Assembly: GCF_030463565.1 (NCBI RefSeq)
Contig: NC_134652.1
Location: 19,693,397-19,757,396 of the forward strand
Origin: Pelecanus crispus
Taxonomy: Eukaryota; Chordata; Aves; Pelecaniformes; Pelecanidae
Reading direction: 5' to 3'
Length of the DNA stretch: 64,000 bases
The notes below the pieces were generated by a model, which was not told where the DNA came from, searched no databases, and saw nothing but the letters and a program-made list of their open reading frames with translations. The stretch's first letter is position 1. Each line of letters starts with the position of its first letter. Made by a program: the position numbers and the translations under genes. Shown in pieces: positions 1 through 9,568 of this stretch.

Positions 1-493
1 TGGCAAGAACTTTTGCTATTGACTTAAAAAGAACCAGACCTAGACCCGCTGCCAGTGCTTAAAGAATTAGGCCTACATCATATCCTGGTGAGACTGGTTA
101 TCCTTACAATTGCTCTAAGAGAGTATAAACCCCATCCATCTTAGCATAATTTCTCAGTGAGTCTGGCTGCACGCCGCTTGCCCCTTTCTCTAGGGGATGG
201 GTATGTTCTGCCAGGCAGATCTGTGAAAAGGCCTGATTTCTACAAGCAAGCTGCAACTGGGTAGGAAACGGGTTTACTGTCCTGTCAAAAGTCTGAGTTT
301 TCAAACATTGTCTAACAATGAAATATCTGGAAAAGCTAAACATTTCTGAAAACTTACTGTTCCCATCTCCAACTTTATGTCCTTTTGTCTTTTTGAAATG
401 TTTCATTGTATTTTTTTTTACCTTCTTTCTTTCAGAGTTAAAAGCTTATTCCAAAAGCAGCACATCCCAAACAAACATGGTTTAGCAGCAGTT
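1..493. other. Gene-free flank, nothing recognised
   Basis: No exon, RNA gene or familiar repeat is visible here. A 100-codon open frame lies on the minus strand at 104-406, but its translation resembles no family I know and has no splice or promoter context. TNKS2 is the expected next gene to the left from human synteny, but no tankyrase ankyrin, SAM or PARP sequence is visible. Confidence 0.5.
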
Positions 494-635
494 TCATAGA
501 ATCATAGAATGCTTTGGGTTGGAAGGGACCTTGAGAGATCATTGAGCCCAACCCCCCCTGCAGTAAGCAGGGATTGAACCTGTGAACTTGGCATTATTAG
601 CGCCATGTTCTAACCAACTGAGCTAACCCAGCTGG
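494..635 (-). mobile_element. tRNA-Ile/CR1 composite SINE (TguSINE1-like)
   Basis: Read on the minus strand, the element starts near 635 with a tRNA-Ile(AAU)-like head. A Pol III box A lies at 614-626 (TTAGCTCAGTTGG), the anticodon-loop sequence CTAATAAT at 593-600, and box B at 571-580 (GGTTCAATCC). It then runs into a CR1 3' end (GATCTCTCAAGGTCCCTTCC) and stops at the CR1-type terminal repeat ATTCTATGATTCTATGA at 494-510. A tRNA-Ile head with a CR1 tail is the known design of the songbird family TguSINE1, mobilised in trans by CR1 reverse transcriptase. The head has only a few differences from a tRNA-Ile gene, so this copy is not very old. It is not a functional tRNA gene because no acceptor-stem partner follows box B. 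Confidence 0.85.
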
Positions 636-3296
636 TCAACCTGAATGATACCAACAAATAAAGCTCTCGGAGTCTCCCAAAGCATAGCAGTATCATCATG
701 ATAAAGAGGAGTTTTGTGGGCACTGCAATACTTTTTTTCCAGACTTTCCATGATTTGTCTCTTAACAAGTGGTCACAAGTTACCGATGTCCTTCCTCTTG
801 GTAAGGGGATCCCAAAGGCTGGAGCATGTTAGGTCTGGTGGAACCATGACAAATGGCGTAATAAAAATTCTAAAAAGATCAAAAACTTATGTATGCTTCA
901 TATGGACTGTGCCAGCGCTGAAGAAATCCCTAAAATAAGTGTTTCCCAGGACAAGTTTCCTCAGTATATACTTGCAACTGTTTTGGAATTTTCAAAGGTC
1001 ACCAAAGGGCTCTGAGAAGCTAGCAAAGAAAATAACCTTCTGTTAAGACTAAATAAGACTTCTGCTCACTGTATTTCATCGGATAAATCACTGATTTTAA
1101 ATTTTCAAAGGCTCACAGGCTCAACTCAGTTTGGACTTCTCTAGCCTTGCTACGTACCTGAATAATTACTATTTGCGTCACAGACACATTCATAGAAACC
1201 TGCTGCCCAACTTCATAGATAATATACATTTACAAAGATTAGTCTTAGTAGCAGAGAGCAAGTACTGAACAGAAAGGCTCAGTTCAAGAAAAAAAAAAAA
1301 AGGCTGTTGTAAATCTTGTGTGACAGCACTGTCCCCTCACCTAATGGGTCACATCTGTCTACTATCACAGATATTCTTTCATTAAAGCTCTGCTTCATTC
1401 ACAGGTGTTGAGCGATGCTGCAGGAACCAAATATGCGCCAGCCAAAAGAAGGTGGGTCTTTTCTATTTTCTGGTAACCCCAGTATTTTGCCTTTGGCCTA
1501 GCAATCGATTTTAGTTGCAAGCCCAAAATCAAATAAACGACTTCCCTTGTTATGTTAATGTTAAATTACATACTGTAGCTGCATTGAGCTAGCATTGCTC
1601 TCCCACCCTGCAAACAGCAACAATTTTTTAAGGGATGCATTACTACGCAGATGAAATGGAGATTTATATTCTTTTTCTCCCTGGACTTTTTGTCCTATAA
1701 ATGTGGTCGTGACTTAACTTTGCCCTGAGGAAATGCTTGCTTATCTTTGCTTCAGAAGGCTTCAATTAAGTGCCAAAGGCCATTCAACTCTTTCTATATC
1801 CTCAACTGCAACACATCTCCTTTCTTCCCTCCTGGAGCTCTGGGGGAGGACAGCAGAGAAGCACAGTGACCCAAAAGTAATAAAGTCAGAGTAAACCACA
1901 AAAACCTTGTTTAATTACTCAGTTTCAGAACACAGACTGACAAAAGCAGCTCTTTCATTCTACTCTACCATAAAATGACCAGAGCCAACAAACAAGTGGC
2001 CAAAGCAACCCATCGCTGCCCGATAGCTGACAGAAAGGCACAGTCACTCATGATCTGCTCTCAGAGCTGCTGATTGAAAAGCCTTGGTTAGTTCAGACAG
2101 GAGAACAGCGAGACCTGGACAACCATCTGCATATAAAAACATTCACTGTGGAGCTAATACCATATATTTGTCTTTGAACAGAACAGCGTGAACCCAATTG
2201 CCTCCTTGTCACAGAGCAGCCTCGGTGAACTCCTTCCAAAGTGAGCCTGTGCCTCACGTTGCCTCCAGATCACCTAGGCTGCAAACTATTTTAAAGAAGA
2301 TACATTTAATGTTTACCAAAACTATGGTGACTATACTAAAGCTATATTTACTGTAGCTAACTTGTTGCAAATAGCCTCTTACTTTTAAAGTGCAATGTTT
2401 TCAGAAAAAGACACAGAACTAGTCTAGGTGGTCAATTTGGGTTTACTTGTTACAGCAGCAGTTGGAGGTATGACCCCCTATGATGGGGCTTGATTTTCTA
2501 ATCAACCCTGTCTCTTCCTATATATATATGCACATATATATTTCTGCCATTGCTACTATGTGCACCTACAAACGTCAGGAAAGCTGATATGCCATAAAGC
2601 GCTGTCGAATGCACAGTAAGACAATGATTTTTTCCTCCGGTGCTCCCATTTTAGCAGCCCTATTTGAAAGGTAAGGCAGACAGACAGATCCACATTTTTA
2701 AGCTGCCAATGACAGGAGAGCCGCCGAACCAAAATAACTGGAAACCTGAGTCCTCTATAAAAAGCGCTGTTAGGGAGCCATCGTTGACAATGCAAACTGC
2801 TGTGCTACCTCAGATAACCCCATCAGTTTGCCTCGATGCAGAGACATCTCCTCGGATGAGGAAAGAGTTACTCTGGCTCTGCACAACGCTCTCTGCTTGT
2901 GTTGGTAACCGGAAACCGGGACGCCAGTCCGCGGCCGTGAACGTGCGCCAGGTTACCAAGTAGGCACGAAGTTGCTGTATCCAGTCCATATTTACTAACT
3001 TGGGTAATGATCTGCCCACGAGAGGCTCTGTATCTCTACTGGTTTTTTGCTAAGAAAACATGAAAGATTATTTGAGGTGATATGCTAAGTCGGGCAAAGC
3101 AGATATTTTAACATGAGTACAAAATGTTTTATAGCGGCAAACAGTGCAATGAGCCACTACACAGTAGCAGAAATACGTGTAGCAAAGCCTTGAGGTGATT
3201 CCTTTTGTGCAGGCTTCAAGCATGGAATAAAATAATTTTCCAGGTCTTCTTTAATGCCTGCACATAGGTAGTGTGATATAGCAGCCCCAGCTGCTG
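636..3296. other. Upstream flank of PPP1R3C, no gene seen
   Basis: No coding exon is recognised. Visible structure is limited to a short A run near 1290, a TA-rich patch at 2520-2540, and a small CpG-rich segment at about 2902-2959 that is described separately. Short open frames at 714-938 and 2664-2963 lack homology and splice context. Confidence 0.5.
2902..2959. repeat. Inverted repeat around an isolated CpG cluster
   Basis: A perfect 9-bp inverted repeat, TTGGTAACC at 2902-2910 and GGTTACCAA at 2951-2959, brackets 40 bp that contain several CpGs in an otherwise CpG-poor region. The arms resemble half-sites used by RFX factors (GGTAAC/GTTACC). It could be a distal regulatory element of PPP1R3C, about 1.7 kb upstream of its start codon. 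The function is inferred only. Confidence 0.35.
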
Positions 3297-4497
3297 CACG
3301 TGGTCCCCGATAGTGCAGCAGCCCAGCTAAGCTGTGCTGTGGGGGAAGCTGCGTGGACAGAGATTAAAGTAGCACAGGCTCGTAAAACTTCTTCAGTTAT
3401 CCGCTCATTTTTCGTAACAGGGAAATAGAGGAGATTTGGTAAGTGCCAGCCACGTGCCCGGTCCTTCCTTATGCCTGCGGGGGATGTCGGGCCCTGCTTC
3501 CAGTATAGTAAGTACTTGCAGCTCTTCCTAAAGATAAATAAACCCCGTCAACTAGCAAGGATTCCAGAGCACAGGTACTGTTTTCTAGCACTTTCCTCAG
3601 GCGAACGATGAGAACATATCATCTACCTTTCAGAGGGAGCTGGCAGTCGCCAAGAGATAAGGAAGATGGAGTGGGGAAAGGAGAGGAAGAGGATGCGAGC
3701 GGTGGGGTGTGACTGGCCAAGCGGAGGACCAGGCAAGGTCATCTTCAACAACTGGTGCCAGAGAACAGAGCAGCACTTTCCAAAACCTTGTCTGCATCGC
3801 CTGTCAGTGCTTCAGGCTTCATCTGTGGGACAGTTAGTGTCACGTACTGGCGGGAAAGGCAGGAACTTCTGTCACCAGGGGCCCAGCCTAGGAAACTGAA
3901 GCCTTGCTGTCCTGTGAGCGCTCTCATTAGACGTACAGAGACAGCGTACCGATCCACGTGCCACGCGTCAGTCAGCGAGACAGCGTACCGATCCACGTGC
4001 CACGCGTCAGTCAGCAGAAGTCTTCCCTCTCCAGCCCTTTCATGACCTTTTTCCCTCTGCTTCTGTGTAGCTTGAATCCAAAATGGAGGTGTCCTTGTCA
4101 CCACCTGCCATGCTCCCATACTATCTCCTAATAAACTCTCACACATAGCAGCGGAGATGGCTTTTTTTTTTTCCTTGCAAACCAAGAACAGAAAAATAAT
4201 TTGCACAAGCCAGAAAAATCCCATATCATCTGTTCATCACTGTGAGCCCCCTTTGCTTCATGTAGAGCGCAGGACTTCCTGCTGCTCATTCGTGCATGGT
4301 CGCATCCAGTGGTACAAAACTATGAACGCGGAAAATTACAGTTCACAGACTCTGGATCACACGGGGCGGGGGGGGAATGGTGAAAAAATGGGGTGTGAAG
4401 GGGGTGTGTGAGAAGGGGGAGGGGGAAAACGAGGGCGGGGGAAGGGCGGGTGTGCCTGCGGGGGGCGGCACCCGGCGCCCCGCAGCCGGGACACGTG
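3297..4497. promoter_or_regulatory. Cluster of five CACGTG sites upstream of PPP1R3C
   Basis: The palindrome CACGTG occurs at 3297-3302, 3451-3456, 3955-3960, 3994-3999 and 4492-4497, all within about 1.36 kb of the PPP1R3C start. By eye I found only about three more in the remaining 62 kb (14486, 37312, 57875). CACGTG is the E-box bound by USF, MYC/MAX and related bHLH proteins, and contains the HIF core RCGTG. Mammalian PPP1R3C is reported to respond to hypoxia through HIF-1, so hypoxic or metabolic control is a reasonable inference. No binding is shown by sequence alone. Confidence 0.5.
3938..4015. repeat. Perfect 39-bp tandem duplication
   Basis: Two identical 39-bp units lie at 3938-3976 and 3977-4015. 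Each carries CACGTG followed by ACGCGTC. Complete identity suggests a recent event. Because 39 is divisible by three, open frames on both strands read through it, which explains the 96-codon (+) and 159-codon (-) frames here. These do not look like genes. Confidence 0.9.
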
Positions 4498-4720
4498 AAG
4501 CGGCGGCAGCCGCCCCCCCGCCGCCGGCAGCGCGGCCCCGCCGGGCCGGGCCGGGCCCGGGGCCGCCCCTTGGCCGCCGGCCGCGGGAAGGGCCCCATAA
4601 AGGCGGCGGCGGCGGCGGCAGCGGGGCGGGCGAGGCGCGGAGCGGCGCGGGCCCATGCACTGCAGCAGGTAAGCGCCGCCCGCCCCCGCCCCCGCCCCCG
4701 CCCCGGGGCAGACTGCGCTG
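4350..4720 (+). promoter_or_regulatory. PPP1R3C: CpG-island promoter of PPP1R3C
   Basis: A sharply GC- and CpG-rich block surrounds the first exon. It has GC-box/Sp1-type runs at 4363-4375 and, just inside intron 1, repeated CCCCCG units at 4678-4704. One CACGTG lies at 4492-4497. A TATA-like CATAAAGG at 4596-4603 would place initiation near 4625-4632, giving a 5' UTR of only about 25-30 nt. If that box is not used, a dispersed CpG-island start further upstream is the alternative. The exact TSS cannot be fixed from sequence. Confidence 0.7.
4655..4668 (+). CDS. PPP1R3C: PPP1R3C coding exon 1 (14 nt)
   Basis: This exon encodes M-H-C-S and the first two bases of the Arg5 codon, ending at a strong donor CAG|GTAAGC (GT at 4669-4670). 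Phase and size match the mammalian gene, where the first exon likewise contributes only five residues. It is far too short for ORF finders and would be missed without knowing the gene. Confidence 0.9.
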
Positions 4721-7700
4721 CTCCGCTCCCCTCCTCCGGTTCTATAGGTGCAGCCCCAAAGCTTGCACTGCTCCCCTCCCCTCCTCCGGTTCTATAGGTG
4801 CAGCCCCAAAGCTTGCACTGCTCCCCTCCCCTCCTCCGGTTCTATAGGTGCAGCCCCAAAGCTTGCACTGCTCCCCTCCCCTCCCCTCCTCCGGTTCTAT
4901 AGGTGCAGCCCCAAAGCTTGCACTGCCCCGCTCCCCTCCCCTCCTCCGGTTCTATAGGTGCAGCCCCAAAGCTTGCACTGCCCCGCTCCCCTCCCCTCCT
5001 CCGGTTCTATAGGTGCAGCCCCAAAGCTTGCACTGCCCCGCTCCCCTCCCCTCCCCCGGTTCTACAGGTGCAGCCCCAAAGCTTGCACTGCTCCCCTCCC
5101 CTCCTCCGGTTCTATAGGTACAGCCCCAAAGCGTGCGCTGCTCCGTTCCCCTCCCCTCCTCCGGTTCTATAGGTACAGCCCCAAAGCGTGCGCTGCTCCC
5201 CTCCCCTCCTCCGGTTCTATAGGTGCTGCTTCGCTCCCCTCCCCCGGTTCTACAGGTAAAGCCCCAAGGCTTGCACTGCTCCCCTCCCCTCCTCGGGTTC
5301 TATAGGTACAGCCCCAAAGCGTGCGCTGCTCCGCTCCCCTCCCCTCCTCCGGTTCTATAGGTACAGCCCCAAAGCGTGCGCTGCTCCCCTCCCCTCCTCC
5401 GGTTCTATAGGTGCTGCTTCGCTCCCCTCCCCCGGTTCTACAGGTGCAGCCCCAAAGCTTGCACTGCTCCCCTCCCCTCCTCGGGTTCTATAGGTACAGC
5501 CCCAAAGCGTGCGCTGCTCCCCTCCCCTGGTTCTATAGGTCCTGCAGAAGCGCCCTTATGCCTGCGTAGTGCCCGTTAATACTGCCGAACCTCATCTTTT
5601 GCCGGCTTTTTGCCTGTTCTAGCAGCCTGCCTTTTCCAGGTTGTGGTTTTGGGGTTTTTTTGGTTGGCTGGTTGTTGTTTTGGGGTTCCATCCCCCACTT
5701 TTTGATACTGCAACACCTTAGGAGCGGTTGCCCCAGGAGCTCGTCGCAAAAGTTGCAGAGAGTATTTTTGAAGCCTGAGTTCTTTTCCTGTTAAAGCAAA
5801 GCAAAACTTCGTTAATTTGATGCTGGTACTCTCCTTGTCCTACTTACTATGGCAAATACTGCCGCAATAATAAAAGCAAGGAGAAGAATTAAGTGGCCGA
5901 CACAGATTCTGCTTTTTTTGGCAGGGCTCTAGAATACCAGCGAGAACCCTGGGAAGGAGAAAGCCATTTATTTAAGTGACACAGCAAATGCTCTGGCTTC
6001 CCATGACTCAACAAAATTCCACATCTCCAGCAAGGACTGCATCCTTCTCAGAAGGGGTGTGCTGCAGTTGAAGCCCCTTTTTGCAAATATTCAAGCTAAC
6101 TGGCTTTGAATGGGCTGTGTTCTTGCAGAGTAATTGTGATTTTCACCATCCGAGAGGGAGGGTTATGAACAAATCTTTACAAATAAAGCTGTAGCATTCT
6201 TACTGAATACTTGCAGTAGGCTTTCAGCATGGACTTTGGGGATTATAAAAAGGTGTTTTTAAGACAGTTCTTGGAGCACAGTGAGGTAAAAACTAAAGTG
6301 TGTCCCACCTTCCCCCCCTTTTTTTCCTCCTATTCACTCAGCAGTAAACATCAACAGTGCAAGAGAGGTCTGTTACCTAGACCTGAGTTAATAGCTCATG
6401 GAAAATATTTCCAAAGGTGCTTTAGCATTTTTATTCACCTGAATTAACCAAAACCAGAGTGCCTAACAAATGCACTTATGGCTGTTCAGAGCCACAGCGT
6501 GATGGTTCTGCATCCAGGTATATAGCATCCCACTTGATGCTGTGATAGGATGGGTGACTTGCTTAATACAGTGCTGTCTCTGCTCAGAGATGAAGCAGCT
6601 GATCCAGCTTCCTGAAATTTTAAGACCTGTCTCGGAGTCTGTAAAAGGGAAGCTAAAGCGGATGAGCACTTCCACTGTAACTGGATCTGTTTTACTGGTT
6701 ACTAGAATGTTCTTTTCTGTATTTTCAAGGAAATGTGTTTAATTAGCTGTCACTAAAATCTTATTTTTCAGAGGTTCAGAAAAAGCAAACAAGACTACAT
6801 TTGAATTGAAAGAGTTCAGAATTAGCAAGAAGTGACTGAACAGTCTTACCCTAGTTCCTTAGCTTGAACTGTCAATTTTAATTTAGGCATTGTTATTTAA
6901 AGCCATGCAAAGACAAGGCCATGAATAATTAAGACAGTGGATGAAGCGAATATGCATTCTTAAGAAGCTTCTTACCTGATGTAACAAATAATAATGTCCC
7001 GTCTTTCTGCTCCTTTCAGAATGATACAGATCTTGGACCCAACACCCTTGCCAAGCTCCATCATGCCTGTGGACGTAGCCATGAGAATTTGCTTAGCCCA
7101 TTCTCCACCACTGAAGAGTTTTCTCAGCCCCCTTGAGGACTGTCAAAGAAAAAACTTTGTGAACAGATTCAAACCTCTCAGACCGTGTCTTCATGTGAAA
7201 CGTGACTCTGAAGCTCAGAAGAGTGACTGGAACGACTCGGCAGCCCGAGCCAAGAAGCGAGTTGTGTTTGCGGACTCAAAGGGGCTGTCCCTGACAGCCA
7301 TACACACCTTCTCCGAGTTCCAGGAGCAGCCTGGGTGGGATCTTCAGTTTGACCTCTTAGGCCTTGAAAACATAACATCTGGCTTAAAACTACATGAGGA
7401 GAAAAACTTGATTCTGGGTTTCCCTCAGCCCTCAGCTGACTACCTGGACTTCAGGAACCGCCTGCAGAAGAACTTGGTCTGCCTGGAGAACTGCACCCTG
7501 CAAGAGAAGGTGCTGTCGGGCACTGTGAAAGTAAAAAATGTGAGCTTCGAAAAAAAGGTTCAGCTTCGAATTACCTTTGATACATGGAAGACCTACATGG
7601 ACATTGAGTGTGTATACATGAACAATGTTTACAGTGATTCTGAAAATGATACCTTCTCATTTACCATTGACTTGCCTCCTGCCATTTCCTCTGAAGAGAA

Positions 7701-7965
7701 GATAGAGTTTTGCATTTCTTACCAAAGTAGAGAACATACCTTCTGGGACAATAACGAGGGTCAGAATTACAAGATTGTCCACGCAGAGTGGAAGCCTGAT
7801 GGTGTTCAGATACCATCTGCCAAGAAAGACTGTGTAGATCTTCAGACTCCAAGGAGAGGACAAGAGAGAGAGCCTGATGAGCTAGGCAGTCCGAGACTGT
7901 CCAGTGGTCTCTTTCCCCAGTGGCAGAGCTTGGGTCAGATTGAAAATTCATCACCATATTGGTGA
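4655..7965 (+). CDS. PPP1R3C: PPP1R3C, protein phosphatase 1 regulatory subunit 3C (PTG), two coding exons
   Basis: Joining 4655-4668 to 7020-7965 gives a 319-aa protein, close to the human length of 317. It is the glycogen-targeting subunit of protein phosphatase 1: it tethers PP1 to glycogen particles with glycogen synthase and phosphorylase and promotes glycogen synthesis. Visible parts are the PP1-docking motif RVVF at residues 85-88 inside [17 protein letters not shown], and a CBM21 glycogen-binding domain over about 149-258 containing [12 protein letters not shown] and the glycogen-contact motif [10 protein letters not shown] at 246-255. A conserved tail [15 protein letters not shown] lies at 294-308. 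The start was chosen because the spliced N-terminus MHCSRMIQ matches human MSCTRMIQ in length and splice phase. The ATG has a poor context (C at -3), while Met6 has A at -3, so leaky initiation is possible. The frame is intact with no disrupting changes. HECTD2 lies downstream in the opposite orientation, as in human. Confidence 0.97.
4669..7019 (+). other. PPP1R3C: PPP1R3C intron 1
   Basis: This 2.35-kb intron runs from the donor GTAAGC to the acceptor CTCCTTTCAG|A at 7018-7019. Its first third is a GC-rich minisatellite, described separately. The remainder (about 5560-7019) is unremarkable, AT-richer sequence. An in-frame ATG at 6994 extends the exon-2 reading frame by nine codons into the intron, but it lies upstream of the acceptor and would only be used in an intron-retained transcript. 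Confidence 0.85.
4730..5540 (+). repeat. 50/55-bp minisatellite, about 17 copies, in PPP1R3C intron 1
   Basis: The motif TCTA(T/C)AGGT recurs at 4741, 4791, 4841, 4896, 4951, 5006, 5061, 5111, 5166, 5216, 5249, 5299, 5354, 5404, 5437, 5487 and 5532. Spacing is 50 or 55 bp (one extra CTCCC-type pentamer), with two short 33-bp units and a 45-bp last unit. The left half is nearly uniform, with AAAGCTTGCACTG in each copy. The right half has a higher-order period of 188 bp (55+50+33+50), present twice from 5111 to 5487. Each unit is a pyrimidine tract, then TATAG or TACAG directly followed by GT. The opposite strand is G-rich and could form quadruplexes. Long open frames across it (4377-5579) are by-products of the repeat. 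Confidence 0.95.
7020..7965 (+). CDS. PPP1R3C: PPP1R3C coding exon 2
   Basis: This exon holds the third base of Arg5 through the stop codon TGA at 7963-7965, that is residues 6-319 with the RVxF and CBM21 regions. It begins after a good pyrimidine tract and CAG at 7017-7019. The uninterrupted frame and clear similarity to human PTG along its whole length support it. Confidence 0.97.
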
Positions 7966-8749
7966 TCGATACTAGGGAGGAAGCATTCTTCCGTTTGGCA
8001 ACAGAACAGTGTTAGCTTTCTGGTTCACATACTATGTGACAAAACCACCTGGCAGGTTTTGTCAGCTGTCTGAACAAATCCAAATTCACTAGTCTGTGGG
8101 ACTTGTTAAACCATATTATGTTAATGAAGTTCTTAGCCAAAACTTATCCTTGGAAAGAAAGAAAACCAAGATAAGACCGACGCATATGCCACCTACTATA
8201 GAAATAGCATGCCCGTATCTTAAGTATACGCTGCTTGCTTTCTGCTGTAGACTCTCCTGAGTCAGCAGGTGAGAGACTCTTGTGAGGAAGTACAGAAGGC
8301 AATGGTACCTTTGCAAGCTGTAGTAACTGCATGTGTGAGAGTATGTGTGCATGCACAGGGACGTTACATGAGCAGAACATCACAGTTCGTTTTGCACCTA
8401 GTGGGAGTGCAGTAGAGATGAGGTGATGCTGTCAGGACGGAGGCTTGCTGTGACCCTCTACATGCTGGTAGCAGAGGCAGGTAGGAATGCATGGCTAGGA
8501 TTTGTGGCTTCAATACAGGTTAAGAAACTTGGAGTGGATAATGGAAGAGCGGGGAAAAGGGGAAGAGGTAAGATGTGGTATATAACATGGAGACATACAG
8601 TGTTCTAATTTCTTCTTTCCAAAGCTGGTCTTCTAAATCCCAGAGAAAGTTCTCTGGGATAAAAAGGAGACTACGGGAAACAATGCAAAGTGAGCGGTGA
8701 AAGTGACTGCTGCTTTGGGAAGACATCTCTCATCATTGGCTTTGTGATT

Positions 8750-8755
8750 AATAAA
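8750..8755 (+). terminator. PPP1R3C: Possible proximal poly(A) signal of PPP1R3C
   Basis: A canonical AATAAA about 785 nt after the stop codon. Usage is unknown. Confidence 0.4.
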
Positions 8756-9562
8756 TGTCTTGCATTTGAGAACAAATCTAACCTTGACTTCATCATCCTA
8801 GTCACTTAGCAGGCAGATGGTTACCTTCTAGTGTTAAAAGGAAAACGTGCCAACGTGCCTTTTAAAAAAAAAAACATTAAAAGCCACCCTCCATGCCAAA
8901 AACAGGGTTAGGTGACAAAAAGTGATTTGTAAACTTCCTAGTCTGTAGCAGCATTAGATGATTTGACTCATCACCTGATCTAATCTTACAGCATCTGATG
9001 GTTGAGTATCCTGCTCCCTACTGGAAAGTTAGCAATGACTTTTCACAAGTGGGTAACATAGGCAAGGTCCTTCATATTGAAGATAGTGAATTAGCTGCAC
9101 TTTCCGAATGCTGATTTCTTTAAAAGAGCAGGGGTGCTGCTAGTTTTTTCTAGACTGAATATAGGCTTGCACATAAATAGAAAACTGCTGTTTTATTGTA
9201 CCTCATTTTTTGAAGTTTTTTTTTAGACTTCAGTAAACTAATATATATTTTGTATCTGTATGCTTATAATTTAGCTTTCTGAGCTGTCAAACTGTAAAGG
9301 TGATCTGTGTTTCATGCAAGAATTGTGTGAGAAATTGTCCAATACATACTCAGCAGGTTTGAATACTGGCACACCTTTTAGCTGTACAGAAATGGTGTTA
9401 ACATCAAAATATAAATCACATTTTTGCCCATGCTAAGACATATAATATCCTGAGTGAAGCTACTTGCAATGTAGCGAGACAAAGGTGAAATAAGCCTCTT
9501 CTATTAATTGCACTTTTTCCCTGTGTAACCCTTGCTGTTACGTGTTAACTAGCCATTTTAAG

Positions 9563-9568
9563 AATAAA
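9563..9568 (+). terminator. PPP1R3C: Likely main poly(A) signal of PPP1R3C
   Basis: A canonical AATAAA about 1.6 kb after the stop, followed within 30 nt by T/G-rich sequence. The position agrees with the size of the mammalian 3' UTR. Confidence 0.6.

Noticed and set aside
571-635. Functional tRNA-Ile gene
   Set aside because: It is joined to a CR1 tail and lacks a closing acceptor stem and terminator, so it is the head of a SINE.
3745-4224. 159-codon minus-strand frame with an internal repeated peptide
   Set aside because: The repeat is the 39-bp DNA duplication, which happens to be a multiple of three. There is no homology and no splice context.
4730-5540. Could the regularly spaced repeats be a CRISPR array?
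   Set aside because: The whole unit repeats with no unique spacers, the setting is an intron of a vertebrate gene, and no cas genes are present.
4377-5579. Series of overlapping + strand open frames (up to 156 codons) with repeated peptides
   Set aside because: They are translations of the CpG island and the minisatellite. They exist in several frames at once and follow the repeat, not any protein family.
6994-7020. Upstream ATG extending the PPP1R3C exon-2 frame by nine codons
   Set aside because: It lies before a good 3' splice site and reads through the pyrimidine tract. The spliced 14-nt first exon matches the human N-terminus better.
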